From contig CAITUV010000065.1 of assembly GCA_903895725.1 (NCBI GenBank), positions 1-64,000 of the forward strand: DNA of 64,000 nt, given 5' to 3'. The first letter of the stretch is position 1; each line of letters begins with the position of its first letter. The stretch is from an uncultured Myxococcales bacterium. Lineage in GTDB: Bacteria; Myxococcota_A; UBA9042; CAIXZC01. Under the pieces are notes generated by a model, which was given only the letters and a program-made list of their open reading frames with translations, did not search any database and was not told where the DNA came from. A program made the translations under genes and the position numbers. Below are positions 18,980 to 28,011 of the stretch, piece after piece.

Positions 18980-21922
18980 ATGACGGACGACTCGACGAAA
19001 GACTATCTCCGAAAAGCCCGCCAGCTCATGGGGGAGAAAGACTTTGCCCGGGCCCGGGACACCCTGGAAGAGCTCTACTGGTCTCAGGAAGCGGTCGAAC
19101 CGGAGGTCGCTGCCGCCCTGTGTGAGCTCTCGCTCGTCGATGCGAATCTCGAGGCCGCCATCTTCTGGGCATCGGAGCTGGCCCCCCATGCGAACAGGCC
19201 GGGAACCGGCGCAGGTGCCCTGCTGGACGGACCGCTTCGGCGGGCACCCCTTCGACTCCCGCTTCGAGAGCAGGCCGCGTGGTGCGACCGGCTCGACACC
19301 CTGTTCCCCGAGCATCCCGGAGTCAAGCGGGCCAGGAGGAGAGTCGCCGAGGAGCGCAAACGGCTGCATCGGCCCGTGCTCCTGGAGTCCAAGTCACTCC
19401 GACGGCAGGGACAGCACGCCCAGGCGGCGCTTCGCCTCCAGGAGGCCCTCGAACGGTGGCCCGACGATGCATGGCTCCTCAACGAGCTGGCGCAGGTCCG
19501 CTTCGAGGAAGGGCGCACGGATGAGGCCGCAGCTCTCCACCTCAAGGCCCTCGAAGCCCGTCCGAATGATGCCTGTGCGGCCAACAATCTGGGCAAGATT
19601 GCCCTGGGCCGGGGAGACGTGCGGGAGGCCCGGGACTGGTTCCTCGCAGTCCTCGACGTCCACCCCTCCGACCTCCATGCCATGATGGGGCTGGGACGCT
19701 GCGCACTGGCCGACCACGATGAGGCCGGCGCCGCGACGTGGTTCGAGCGGATTCTCCGCCTCCGCCCCGACGATCCGGCCGCACAGACGGAGCGGCGCCT
19801 CCTGGCCGAACGGCAGGAGCGCACGTCCTCGATCGAGAGGGGCCGCTCCCTGCGTCGTGCCGGGGCCTATCCGGAGGCCCGGGCCCTCCTGCTTCGTACT
19901 CTCGCCCTCGATGCCACTCACCCCGACGTCCTTGCCGAGCTCGGATGGACCTGCCTGGAATGGGGCCGGCCCGAAGAGGCGGAAGGCTGGTTCGTCCGGG
20001 CGCTGGTCCGGGACCCTGCCCATCCCCAGTCGGCCGAGGGGCTGAATCGGGCGCGCGAGGTGCTCCTCCAGGGAGCCGCCACGGTGCTGCAGGTTGCTCT
20101 GACTGCCGACAATCCGCTTGACCTGGCTTCCCGGATCTGGCCGGGGCACGATGCCGTCCTCAACGAGCTGGGACACCCCCCGGACGGGGGATTCTACGAG
20201 CCGGCCGATCCGTTCCGGATCATCGGGGAGCTGCCCTCGCCCCCGCGTCGCACGGGAGCCCCGTCTCGTCCTGCGGAAGCTGAGCGGTTGCTCGGCCTCG
20301 GGCGCCAGACCGCCCGTCTGGGGCGTCTCGAAGAGGCGGACGGATGGCTCCGAAAGGCCATCGATGCGGCCCCCGAACTGCCCGGGCCGCTGGTGGCCTG
20401 CGGAGACCTCGCTCGGCTGCGCGGAGATCTTCCGAGGGCCTGCCGACTGTATCGCCAGGCGTTGCAGGTACATCCTTCCTACAAGGGGGCCCTGCTCGGG
20501 CTCGCCATGGCCGAGATGAAACGACGTCACGTGCGCCAGGCCCGCTCCTGGATCGAAGCCGTCCTCGACCGGGACCCGGCCGACGCCCGAGCCAGCGCGC
20601 TCCTCCAGCGGCTGCAGCTCGAAGAGGAAGTGCTCCAGGCCGTTGGCCGTTCCCGCTGCCTCCGCTCGTCCGGCGACCTCGCACAGGCCCGTCGCAAGGT
20701 GCGCCATGCCCTCGATACCTTTGGCCCGCACCCGGATCTGATGGTGGAAGGTGCCCTCGTTTCCGCTGGGGTCGATGCCCGGCCTGAGGCCCGCGAGCTG
20801 CTGGCCCGGGCATTGCAGCTCGAGCCGGACAACCTGGTAGCCCTCAACCTGCTGGCCGTGTTCATCCTCGAGGGCGAGCGGCCCGCACAGACCGAGCTCG
20901 AGCAGGCCGAGCGCTTGCTGCGACGTGCGCTCGGGCTCAGGAACGACAACCCCGTGACCCTCAACAACCTGGGCCGGCTCGAGCTGGCCCGCAACCGCCC
21001 GGAGGACGCCGCCCGCTGGTATCGCCAGGTGCTTGCGGTCACCCCGGATTCCCCCCGTGCGCTCGAGGGGCTCGGAGAGATCGCATTCCGGCAGGGGCGT
21101 CTCGAGGAGGCTAGACACTGGATCGAGAAGGCGTGGTGGGCCGAGGACAAGGACCGGCCCCGGCTGCTCACGACGCTGGCTCGTGTCTGCACCGCCCTCG
21201 GGGATACGGCTGCGGCCCGGCGCCACCTGGACGCCGCACTTGACCTGGCCCCGGACGACGTGAGGGTCATGACGTCGCTGGCCTACGTCGCTCTGCTCGA
21301 GGAGAATACCGAGGAGGCGCAGCTTCGGCTCCAGGGCGCGTTCGAGAAGAGGCCCGGCGACGAGAAGGTGCTCAACCTGCTCGGCCGGGTCGCCCAGGCG
21401 AGGGGCGACTTTGCCGAGGCACGCCGCTTGTATGCCGAGACTCTTGCGCTCCATCCGGCGAGCGTCCGCGCTTTCCTGGGGCTTGCCTGGACTGCGTTCG
21501 AAGACCGCAATCTCACCGAGGCGCTCCACTGGTTCGACCAGGCGCTCCGACTGGAACCGGACAACCCCCACGCCTTGACCGGTGCCGGGGTGGTCAAGGC
21601 CCGCATGGGCGACTACGACGAGGCCCAGGAGTGCTACCGGGCCTCGCTCAAGTGGGGCCTGCACCCTCCGGCACTGTGGCACTGGTTCCGCATGGCAACG
21701 CTCGAGGGCCGCGGCCAGCAGCTCTCCTGGTTCCTCGATGCGGCCTCCGGCAACAAGGAGTCCGGGGAGGTCCGTGCCGAAGTCTCCGCCTGGAAGGAGC
21801 GGATGGCCCGGGGAGCCCGGATCCGCAGGGAAGGGGGCGACATTCGAGCCTTCCTGGCCGACATCGCGCGGTCGCTCCCACGCCGCTACCGCGCCACCAC
21901 TCCGGAGCCGTTCCCCGCGTAG
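18980..21922 (+). CDS. Large TPR-repeat protein
   Basis: repeated TPR pattern, e.g. NNLGKIALGRGDVREARDWFLAVLDVHPSD, NNLGRLELARNRPEDAARWYRQVLAVTPDSP. Confidence 0.85.
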   Translation: MTDDSTKDYLRKARQLMGEKDFARARDTLEELYWSQEAVEPEVAAALCELSLVDANLEAAIFWASELAPHANRPGTGAGALLDGPLRRAPLRLPLREQAAWCDRLDTLFPEHPGVKRARRRVAEERKRLHRPVLLESKSLRRQGQHAQAALRLQEALERWPDDAWLLNELAQVRFEEGRTDEAAALHLKALEARPNDACAANNLGKIALGRGDVREARDWFLAVLDVHPSDLHAMMGLGRCALADHDEAGAATWFERILRLRPDDPAAQTERRLLAERQERTSSIERGRSLRRAGAYPEARALLLRTLALDATHPDVLAELGWTCLEWGRPEEAEGWFVRALVRDPAHPQSAEGLNRAREVLLQGAATVLQVALTADNPLDLASRIWPGHDAVLNELGHPPDGGFYEPADPFRIIGELPSPPRRTGAPSRPAEAERLLGLGRQTARLGRLEEADGWLRKAIDAAPELPGPLVACGDLARLRGDLPRACRLYRQALQVHPSYKGALLGLAMAEMKRRHVRQARSWIEAVLDRDPADARASALLQRLQLEEEVLQAVGRSRCLRSSGDLAQARRKVRHALDTFGPHPDLMVEGALVSAGVDARPEARELLARALQLEPDNLVALNLLAVFILEGERPAQTELEQAERLLRRALGLRNDNPVTLNNLGRLELARNRPEDAARWYRQVLAVTPDSPRALEGLGEIAFRQGRLEEARHWIEKAWWAEDKDRPRLLTTLARVCTALGDTAAARRHLDAALDLAPDDVRVMTSLAYVALLEENTEEAQLRLQGAFEKRPGDEKVLNLLGRVAQARGDFAEARRLYAETLALHPASVRAFLGLAWTAFEDRNLTEALHWFDQALRLEPDNPHALTGAGVVKARMGDYDEAQECYRASLKWGLHPPALWHWFRMATLEGRGQQLSWFLDAASGNKESGEVRAEVSAWKERMARGARIRREGGDIRAFLADIARSLPRRYRATTPEPFPA

Positions 21923-23887
21923 CTATGCCAGCGTCAGAGTCCGTGCAGGGTCCATGGCCGCGGCCCGGTTGGCCGGGAAGAAGGCACCGAGAAGCGAGAA
22001 GAAAAGGGCAAACGCGATGGACGCCGCCACCCACTCGGGGCGGAAGTGGAAGAACGTGTCCGGCTGGAACGGGAACTCGCCGATGTACCGGTTCGCCAGG
22101 AAGTCGGCGGCCTTCGACAGGCCAAAGGCAATGCCGTTGCCCGCGGCACCGCCGGCCGCACCGATGAGCAGGGACTCGCCCAGGAACAGCAGGCGGATGT
22201 CCATCTTCGTGGCACCGATGGCCCGCAGGATCCCGATCTCCCGCTTGCGCTCGTAGATGACCATCAGGAACGTGTGCGTGATGTTGATCGCCGCAATCGC
22301 AAGGATAATCGAGGCCATGATGAAGAAGATCGCAATGGCGACCAGCAACACCGTTCGGAACTTCTCCGCCTCCGCACTGCGCCGGGAAAGCTGGATGTTG
22401 AACTGCTCGAGCCGGGACAGCACGTCGGGAAGATACTCCGCCCCGGCCAGCTGGAGGATGATGCTGTCGAACTGTCGGGTCGCCCCCTTCCCCTTGTAGC
22501 GGGCGTTGGCCCTCTCGACAAAGCTCATCGGCATGGTCACACCCGCCTCCAGCGCCTTGTTCGAGTACCCCACCACGACCAGCCGCTTCTCCACGGGCGT
22601 GCGGTCTTTGACCGTGTCCTTGTAGAACGAGTGGCCGAACGTCACCGACCCGCCATAGCCCAGCAGAGTGTCCATCGTCCCGAGCTGCGTCTTCTCCAGC
22701 GTGCTCTTGAGCACCATGTTGAACAGCTCGAGAACGATGGGGTTGAGCACGACCGGGATCGGCTCTTCGCAGCGTCCCTCACCCCGGCGGTCTTTCCACA
22801 GGTAACCGGGGCGGAAGTAGGACTGCACCGAGCAGTACGTCGAGGCCGGGCAACGGGCCGGCGGACAGGCGGCCCCGGGTGTCATTGGCGTGCCGTCCTC
22901 GCACAGGCCGGGAAGCTCCCCCCGCCGCAGGTCGGGGTTGGCCATCAGCTCCGCTTCCTCGTGATTCTGCACACACGTTACGTGCGAGCACGTGCCCGCC
23001 AACGCACATCGGCCGTCCAGGCACGCACCGTCCCGACAGTCTTCGTCCGCCTTGCAGGTCTCGGGGATGCATTCGGTTCCGGGCGGGCAGCCTGCCGAGC
23101 ACACGGGGAGGCAGACCGTCCTGCTGCACCGACCCCCTTCGCATTTCCCCGAGCCGCACTCGCCATCCACGCGGCAGCCGGCCGCCATGCATTCCTCTCC
23201 GGGACCGCACGGGCCATCGGTGCCGCAGGTCTTGAGGCAGCGGCCGGTCACGCATCCGTAGCCGTCCGCACACATCTCCTCCCCCTTGCAGGGGATGAAC
23301 TCCCCGTGGTCCCTGAACAGCGACCCATACTCGATGGGCCGGCACAAACCTTCGAAGCACTCCTCGCCCGGCGTGCAGTCCTCGGCATCGTAGCAGCGGT
23401 GCTGGCGCCCGTAGCGGGCCTTGAGCCGGTCCTTCATGGACTTGCCCGACTTGCGGCCGGCGGACTTCTCGAGCTCGGCCCGCAGCAGGCCGTCGTCGAG
23501 CCCGTCGAAGTAGGCCTCGAACGTGACACCCTGGCTGCCGAAGAGCTGGCCTCCCATCCGGTAGGTCGCCTGGAAGTGGGACCGCAGCTTGGGATACACG
23601 CGGGCAACCCCCTCGATCCCCTGGAGCACGGCCACGCCTTCCGGATTGAACCCGATTCGCTCCACGTTGCTCCGGGCCCCGGCGATGCTGACCGAGGCCG
23701 GCTCCACCTCGATGAGATCCACGGGATAGATCCGGTTGAGCACCTCCTCCCGGATTCCCACCGTCAGCGCCACGAAGAACGAGAACACGCTCACGCCAAT
23801 CGTGATGCCCACCGTCGAAAAGATGAAGTTCTTCCGGTTCCGGCGGACGTTCTGGAAGATGACCGCGCTCAGCTTGCCCAGTTTCAT
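21923..23887 (-). CDS. MacB/LolCE-type ABC transporter permease with a Cys-rich insertion in the periplasmic domain
   Basis: N-terminal TM and FtsX-like C-terminus (SIILAIAAINITHTFLMVIYERKREIGILRAIGATKMDIRLLFLGESLLIGAAGG); central segment with about 30 Cys. Confidence 0.85.
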   Translation of the reverse strand: MKLGKLSAVIFQNVRRNRKNFIFSTVGITIGVSVFSFFVALTVGIREEVLNRIYPVDLIEVEPASVSIAGARSNVERIGFNPEGVAVLQGIEGVARVYPKLRSHFQATYRMGGQLFGSQGVTFEAYFDGLDDGLLRAELEKSAGRKSGKSMKDRLKARYGRQHRCYDAEDCTPGEECFEGLCRPIEYGSLFRDHGEFIPCKGEEMCADGYGCVTGRCLKTCGTDGPCGPGEECMAAGCRVDGECGSGKCEGGRCSRTVCLPVCSAGCPPGTECIPETCKADEDCRDGACLDGRCALAGTCSHVTCVQNHEEAELMANPDLRRGELPGLCEDGTPMTPGAACPPARCPASTYCSVQSYFRPGYLWKDRRGEGRCEEPIPVVLNPIVLELFNMVLKSTLEKTQLGTMDTLLGYGGSVTFGHSFYKDTVKDRTPVEKRLVVVGYSNKALEAGVTMPMSFVERANARYKGKGATRQFDSIILQLAGAEYLPDVLSRLEQFNIQLSRRSAEAEKFRTVLLVAIAIFFIMASIILAIAAINITHTFLMVIYERKREIGILRAIGATKMDIRLLFLGESLLIGAAGGAAGNGIAFGLSKAADFLANRYIGEFPFQPDTFFHFRPEWVAASIAFALFFSLLGAFFPANRAAAMDPARTLTLA

Positions 23888-24564
23888 GCGGTCTTCTCCT
23901 CCCCGACGATGCGGCCGTCCGCGATGCGCACGATGCGGTGCGCCAGCGCAGCCAGGTGCTCGTCGTGAGTGACCAGCATGACGGTCACGCCGTCCTTGCG
24001 GTTCAGCTCCAGGAACAGGTTCATCACATGCTGTCCCGATGCCGAGTCGAGGTTCCCCGTCGGCTCGTCGGCCAGGAGGATCTTGGGGCGCTGGAAGATG
24101 GCGCGGGCAATGGCGACGCGCTGCCGCTCCCCTCCAGACAGGGTGTTCGGGTACGCCTGCGACTTGTGTGCGATGCCCACCCGTTCCATGGCTTCACGGG
24201 CCCTCGCTCCGATCTCGCTGCGAGGCACCACGTCCCCGAAGTACGCCGGGTATGCCACGTTCTCCGCACAGGACAGGTGGGGCAGCAGGTTGAAGGTCTG
24301 GAACACGAACGAGATGGTGCGGTTGCGGAACCGGGACAGGTCGCGGTCCTTCATCCGCTTGAGCTCCAGGCCGTCCACCACGGCCGTCCCGGCATAGTCC
24401 CGGTCCAGCCCTCCGATGATGTTGAGCAGCGTCGTCTTCCCCGATCCGCTCTTGCCCAGGATGGCCACGAACTCTCCCGATGCGATCGCCAGGTTGGCAT
24501 CCCTCAGCACCGGGCCCGAGGCCTGCGGGTCGTAAGCCTTGTGGATCGCGGTCAGGCGGATCAT
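23884..24564 (-). CDS. ABC transporter ATP-binding protein (LolD/MacB type)
   Basis: Walker A GKSGSGKTTLLN, signature LSGGERQRVAIARAI, Walker B ILLADEPTGNLDS; 4-bp overlaps with both neighbours. Confidence 0.95.
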   Translation of the reverse strand: MIRLTAIHKAYDPQASGPVLRDANLAIASGEFVAILGKSGSGKTTLLNIIGGLDRDYAGTAVVDGLELKRMKDRDLSRFRNRTISFVFQTFNLLPHLSCAENVAYPAYFGDVVPRSEIGARAREAMERVGIAHKSQAYPNTLSGGERQRVAIARAIFQRPKILLADEPTGNLDSASGQHVMNLFLELNRKDGVTVMLVTHDEHLAALAHRIVRIADGRIVGEEKTA

Positions 24565-26204
24565 CGCAGCACCACCTCGCCGCTGAAACGGGTCACTTCC
24601 CCCTCGGTCCCCACGGTGACTCGAAGCTCCAGCACCGACGACAGGACCTGGAGGAAGTACGGGGGGAAACCCTTGCTCATCAGGTCACGCACCAGCCGGC
24701 GGGTCTTCAGCGTTACGGTCAGGGGGCCCTTCTTGCGCTCGACGAAGAGCGCCTCCGAGAGCCGCTTGCGCTGCCCCTGTACCGTCCGGGAGAGGCGAGG
24801 CCCCTCGCCAGGACCGGTCACCAGCAGCACTTCCCTTCCCTTCTTGAGGACCGAGACGCAGCGTCGCCCCGTCTTCTCGTCTTCCTTGCAGTACTCCCGG
24901 CCGAACAGGTCGCCGGCGGAAAGCTCCGCTGTCTCCACCTCGCCCGCCAGTGCCTCCACCACCTCCGGCGCCAGCAGGTCGTCGATCGAGGCCCCCTCCC
25001 GCAGAGAAAGCAGCAGCTCCAGGTGCAGGGCGAAGAACGGATCGGCTGGCGTGCGTGCCTCCGCAAAGGTATCCACCGAGGCAATGGGGGACAGCCCCAG
25101 GAAGGCCAGCGAGAACCCCGGCTCGAAACGCCCGAGCAGTGGGGCTGGATCCTTGAGCTCATCAGGGACCTTCCCGTTCACCTGGCCAAGGCCGATGCGG
25201 ACCAGAGTCTGCCAGACCGGGGAGAGCGTTCCCCACAGAGTGTCTCCCGGCAGCGCTGTCTGGACCAGCAGCACGGTATCGTCCGGCACCAGGGCCTCCG
25301 GTTCTCCTCCGTTGGCGTTCGTGAAGGGAAGCGTGCACCCCTCCAGAGCCACCGTGAACCGATAGCGGTCAGAGGGGATCACCTCCGCCTCGACCTTGCG
25401 GCAGGAGTCCGCAAACCGTCCGAGCGCCCGGATCACCCCCGCCAGCGGACCGGCCGAAGCGGCCAACTCGTCCAGCGAAAGCGGCTTGTCTGCGTCCTCG
25501 TCGCCTCCCTTGCCGGAGCCGTTCCCCTCCGGGCCCAGAGAGCCTTCCCCTGCCCCGGCATCCGAGGCCGCCGTCGCCGTCGTCGGGATAGCGGCAGCGC
25601 TTCGCACGAGCCTCACCGTCACCCGGTCGTCCGGGAAGGGCTCCCGGGTCTCTCCGGCCGGCTCCAGGAGCAGTGCCGCCAGCGTCTCGACGGCCAGCCC
25701 TGCGGGCCGATTGAGGAAGACGGCCAGGTTGCCCACGACCGTATAGGCCAGCCCCGACGGCAGCACGTAGAGGTCCACCGTGTCCGTTGCCACCCGCGTC
25801 GCGGCGACCCCGATGCGGGCCGTGGTGGCATCAAGGAAGCTCAGGAATGCTCGGGAATCGGCAAGCCCGGCCACCAGGACCGGACAATCCCGATAGAGGA
25901 ACAGGACCGGAGGAAACTGCGGATCCAGCCCCGCGCTCGTCAGCAGGTTCTCCTCCGACAGGTCGACTCCGGAGGCCGCCTTGACCAGGTCGAGGACCCC
26001 CTCGGTCCCCTCGACGTTGACCACGAGCGTCAGGAACTCGTCCAGCAGCTTCCCCTGTGCCGGCAGGGACACGACCAGCGGCGAGTCGGCCACGGCGAAC
26101 CGATCGGTCGCCCGGGCAAAGTGCGCCCCGCTCTCACGGGCGCAACCAACGACCGCCATCCACACCGCCGCCAGACCGGCGAGTATGCAACTCCCCCGAA
26201 ACAT
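24561..26204 (-). CDS. Hypothetical lipoprotein, first gene of the ABC operon
   Basis: MFRGSCILAGLAAVWMAVVGCARES lipobox; overlaps the ATPase start by 4 bp. Confidence 0.65.
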   Translation of the reverse strand: MFRGSCILAGLAAVWMAVVGCARESGAHFARATDRFAVADSPLVVSLPAQGKLLDEFLTLVVNVEGTEGVLDLVKAASGVDLSEENLLTSAGLDPQFPPVLFLYRDCPVLVAGLADSRAFLSFLDATTARIGVAATRVATDTVDLYVLPSGLAYTVVGNLAVFLNRPAGLAVETLAALLLEPAGETREPFPDDRVTVRLVRSAAAIPTTATAASDAGAGEGSLGPEGNGSGKGGDEDADKPLSLDELAASAGPLAGVIRALGRFADSCRKVEAEVIPSDRYRFTVALEGCTLPFTNANGGEPEALVPDDTVLLVQTALPGDTLWGTLSPVWQTLVRIGLGQVNGKVPDELKDPAPLLGRFEPGFSLAFLGLSPIASVDTFAEARTPADPFFALHLELLLSLREGASIDDLLAPEVVEALAGEVETAELSAGDLFGREYCKEDEKTGRRCVSVLKKGREVLLVTGPGEGPRLSRTVQGQRKRLSEALFVERKKGPLTVTLKTRRLVRDLMSKGFPPYFLQVLSSVLELRVTVGTEGEVTRFSGEVVLR

Positions 26205-26400
26205 GCGGCCAGACTAGAGCCTCAGGGGCGATGTGTCAAGGCACTGGAGTTTCCAACCGAGAGGTGGCAAGATCCCGCTGCGGCCAACGCCGCTTCGCCC
26301 CTGCGTTGAGCGGCCGCGTCACGCCGCACGGATATGCCCATCTCACCGCGGCCCCCCCTGGGGGAGGTTGGGAGGGGGCATCTAGGAGGATCCACCCGCC

Positions 26401-27258
26401 ATGCCACGACCTGCCGTCGCCACCACCGCCGCCGCCGCAAACCCGCTCGCCCGTCTCTGGGAATGGGCCATCGGCAGGCAGCTGAAGGCCGTAGATGCGG
26501 AGTACATCGATCCCAAGAAGACCACGGACGGGAAGATCCTCTGGGTGGTGTACAGCTCGTGCATGGCCCTCTACCTGCTCAACTACATCGTGCTGGACTG
26601 GGATGTCCAGCACGCCGTGTCGTCGTGGCTCATCGAGCGCTTCGACCTGTTCTCGAGCATGGGGCGGGGGGAGGAGGGGCTTCGGCTCCGGCTGGCGCTC
26701 GCCATGCGGGTCACCTGGTCGCTGGGGTGCATGGTGTTTTACCTGGGCGTTCCGTTCCTGGTCGTCCCGCTGGTGCTCAAGCGAAAACTCTCGACCCTCG
26801 GGTTGTCGCCGAGAGGCTTCTTCCGCCACCTGTGGATCTACGCCCTCCTGTTCCTTCCCGTGGGGGTCTGCGTCTGGATCGTGTCGTACCAGCAGGCGTT
26901 CCAGTCCACCTACCCGTTCTACCGCAACCCGGCCACGCTGGCCCATCTGCTCGTGTGGGAACTCTTCTACGGGATGCAGTTCTTCTCGCTGGAGGTGTTC
27001 TTCCGAGGCTTCATGCTGACCGAGCTCAAGCATCGGTGGGGCTGGCGAGCGGTGCTGTTCATGATGACCCCGTACTGCATGATCCACTTCTCCAAGCCGG
27101 CCCTGGAGGCCCTTGGCGCCGTGATTGCCGGGAGCGTGCTGGGGGTGCTGGCCCTCCGGACGAAGTCGATCTGGGGAGGGGTGGCCATCCACGTCAGCGT
27201 GGCGTGGTGGATGGACATCGCGTCGCTCATCCAGCGGGGGTGGTTCAGCAAGGGCTGA
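26401..27258 (+). CDS. CPBP (CAAX protease/Abi)-family membrane protein
   Basis: multiple TM; FFSLEVFFRGFMLTEL motif 1-like, later MIHFSKPALEALGAVIAGSVLGVLALRTKSIWGGVAIHVSVAW. Confidence 0.75.
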   Translation: MPRPAVATTAAAANPLARLWEWAIGRQLKAVDAEYIDPKKTTDGKILWVVYSSCMALYLLNYIVLDWDVQHAVSSWLIERFDLFSSMGRGEEGLRLRLALAMRVTWSLGCMVFYLGVPFLVVPLVLKRKLSTLGLSPRGFFRHLWIYALLFLPVGVCVWIVSYQQAFQSTYPFYRNPATLAHLLVWELFYGMQFFSLEVFFRGFMLTELKHRWGWRAVLFMMTPYCMIHFSKPALEALGAVIAGSVLGVLALRTKSIWGGVAIHVSVAWWMDIASLIQRGWFSKG

Positions 27259-27279
27259 GGGCGGTGAGTGCCGGGCGGG

Positions 27280-28011
27280 CTACTTCGCTTCTTCCTTCTT
27301 CTCTTCCTTCTTCACTTCAGCGGCGACGATCAGCAGGAACTTGACGTCCTCGAACACCTTCTGGTCGATCCCGGGGAGCTTGCCGAAGTCGTCCACGGTC
27401 TTGAAGCCGCCGGCCTTCTGGCGGGCCTCGATGATGGCGTCGCCGTTGGTGAAGCCGAGGGCTTCGAACTGGGCGGCCCTGGCCTCGTTGATGTTGAGCT
27501 TCACTTCGACCCGGGGGAGCAGCTTCTCGAGCATCTTCTTGCCGATTCCCTTGATGGCATCGAGGTCATAGGGTGTCTTGAACCAGCCGGCGGTCTTGCG
27601 GTGCTCGAGGATCTTCTCGGCCATCTTCTTGCCGACCCCCGGAAGGGTCATCAGCTCCTTGGCCGCGGCCGTGTTGATGTTCACGATCGGTCCGCCGGCC
27701 ACATCCTTGCCCGTGACCTCGCACGGAAGACGTCCCTCCTCGGGCACGAAGAAGGCACACACGATCTTGGCGAACAGCTTCTTGCCGACTCCCTTGATGT
27801 CCTTGAGCTGGTGCATTGACTTGAAGCCGCCCAACTCGGCCCGCTTGTCCAGGATCCGCATCGCGATCTTCTTGCCGATCCCGTTGACCTTCATCAGATC
27901 GTTGAGCGTTGCCGTGTTGATGTCGGTCGGTGCCGGTGCCTCCTGCGCCAGGACCACCGTCGCAGACAGGAAACAGAGAGCCAAAGCCACTGCCGTGACA
28001 ACTCTACGCAT
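27280..28011 (-). CDS. Secreted ComEA-like protein with three helix-hairpin-helix modules
   Basis: signal peptide; DINTATLNDLMKVNGIGKKIAMRILDKRAELGGFKSMHQLKDIKGVGKK, VNINTAAAKELMTLPGVGKKMAEKILEHRK, LNINEARAAQFEALGFTNGDAIIEARQKAGGFKTVDDFGKLPGI. Confidence 0.85.
   Translation of the reverse strand: MRRVVTAVALALCFLSATVVLAQEAPAPTDINTATLNDLMKVNGIGKKIAMRILDKRAELGGFKSMHQLKDIKGVGKKLFAKIVCAFFVPEEGRLPCEVTGKDVAGGPIVNINTAAAKELMTLPGVGKKMAEKILEHRKTAGWFKTPYDLDAIKGIGKKMLEKLLPRVEVKLNINEARAAQFEALGFTNGDAIIEARQKAGGFKTVDDFGKLPGIDQKVFEDVKFLLIVAAEVKKEEKKEEAK

Noticed and set aside
26330-26395. GGCCCCCCCTGGGGGAGGTTGGGAGGGGG intergenic motif as a MITE or terminator
   Set aside because: Only a short imperfect palindrome seen once clearly in this window; no terminal repeats or target duplications.
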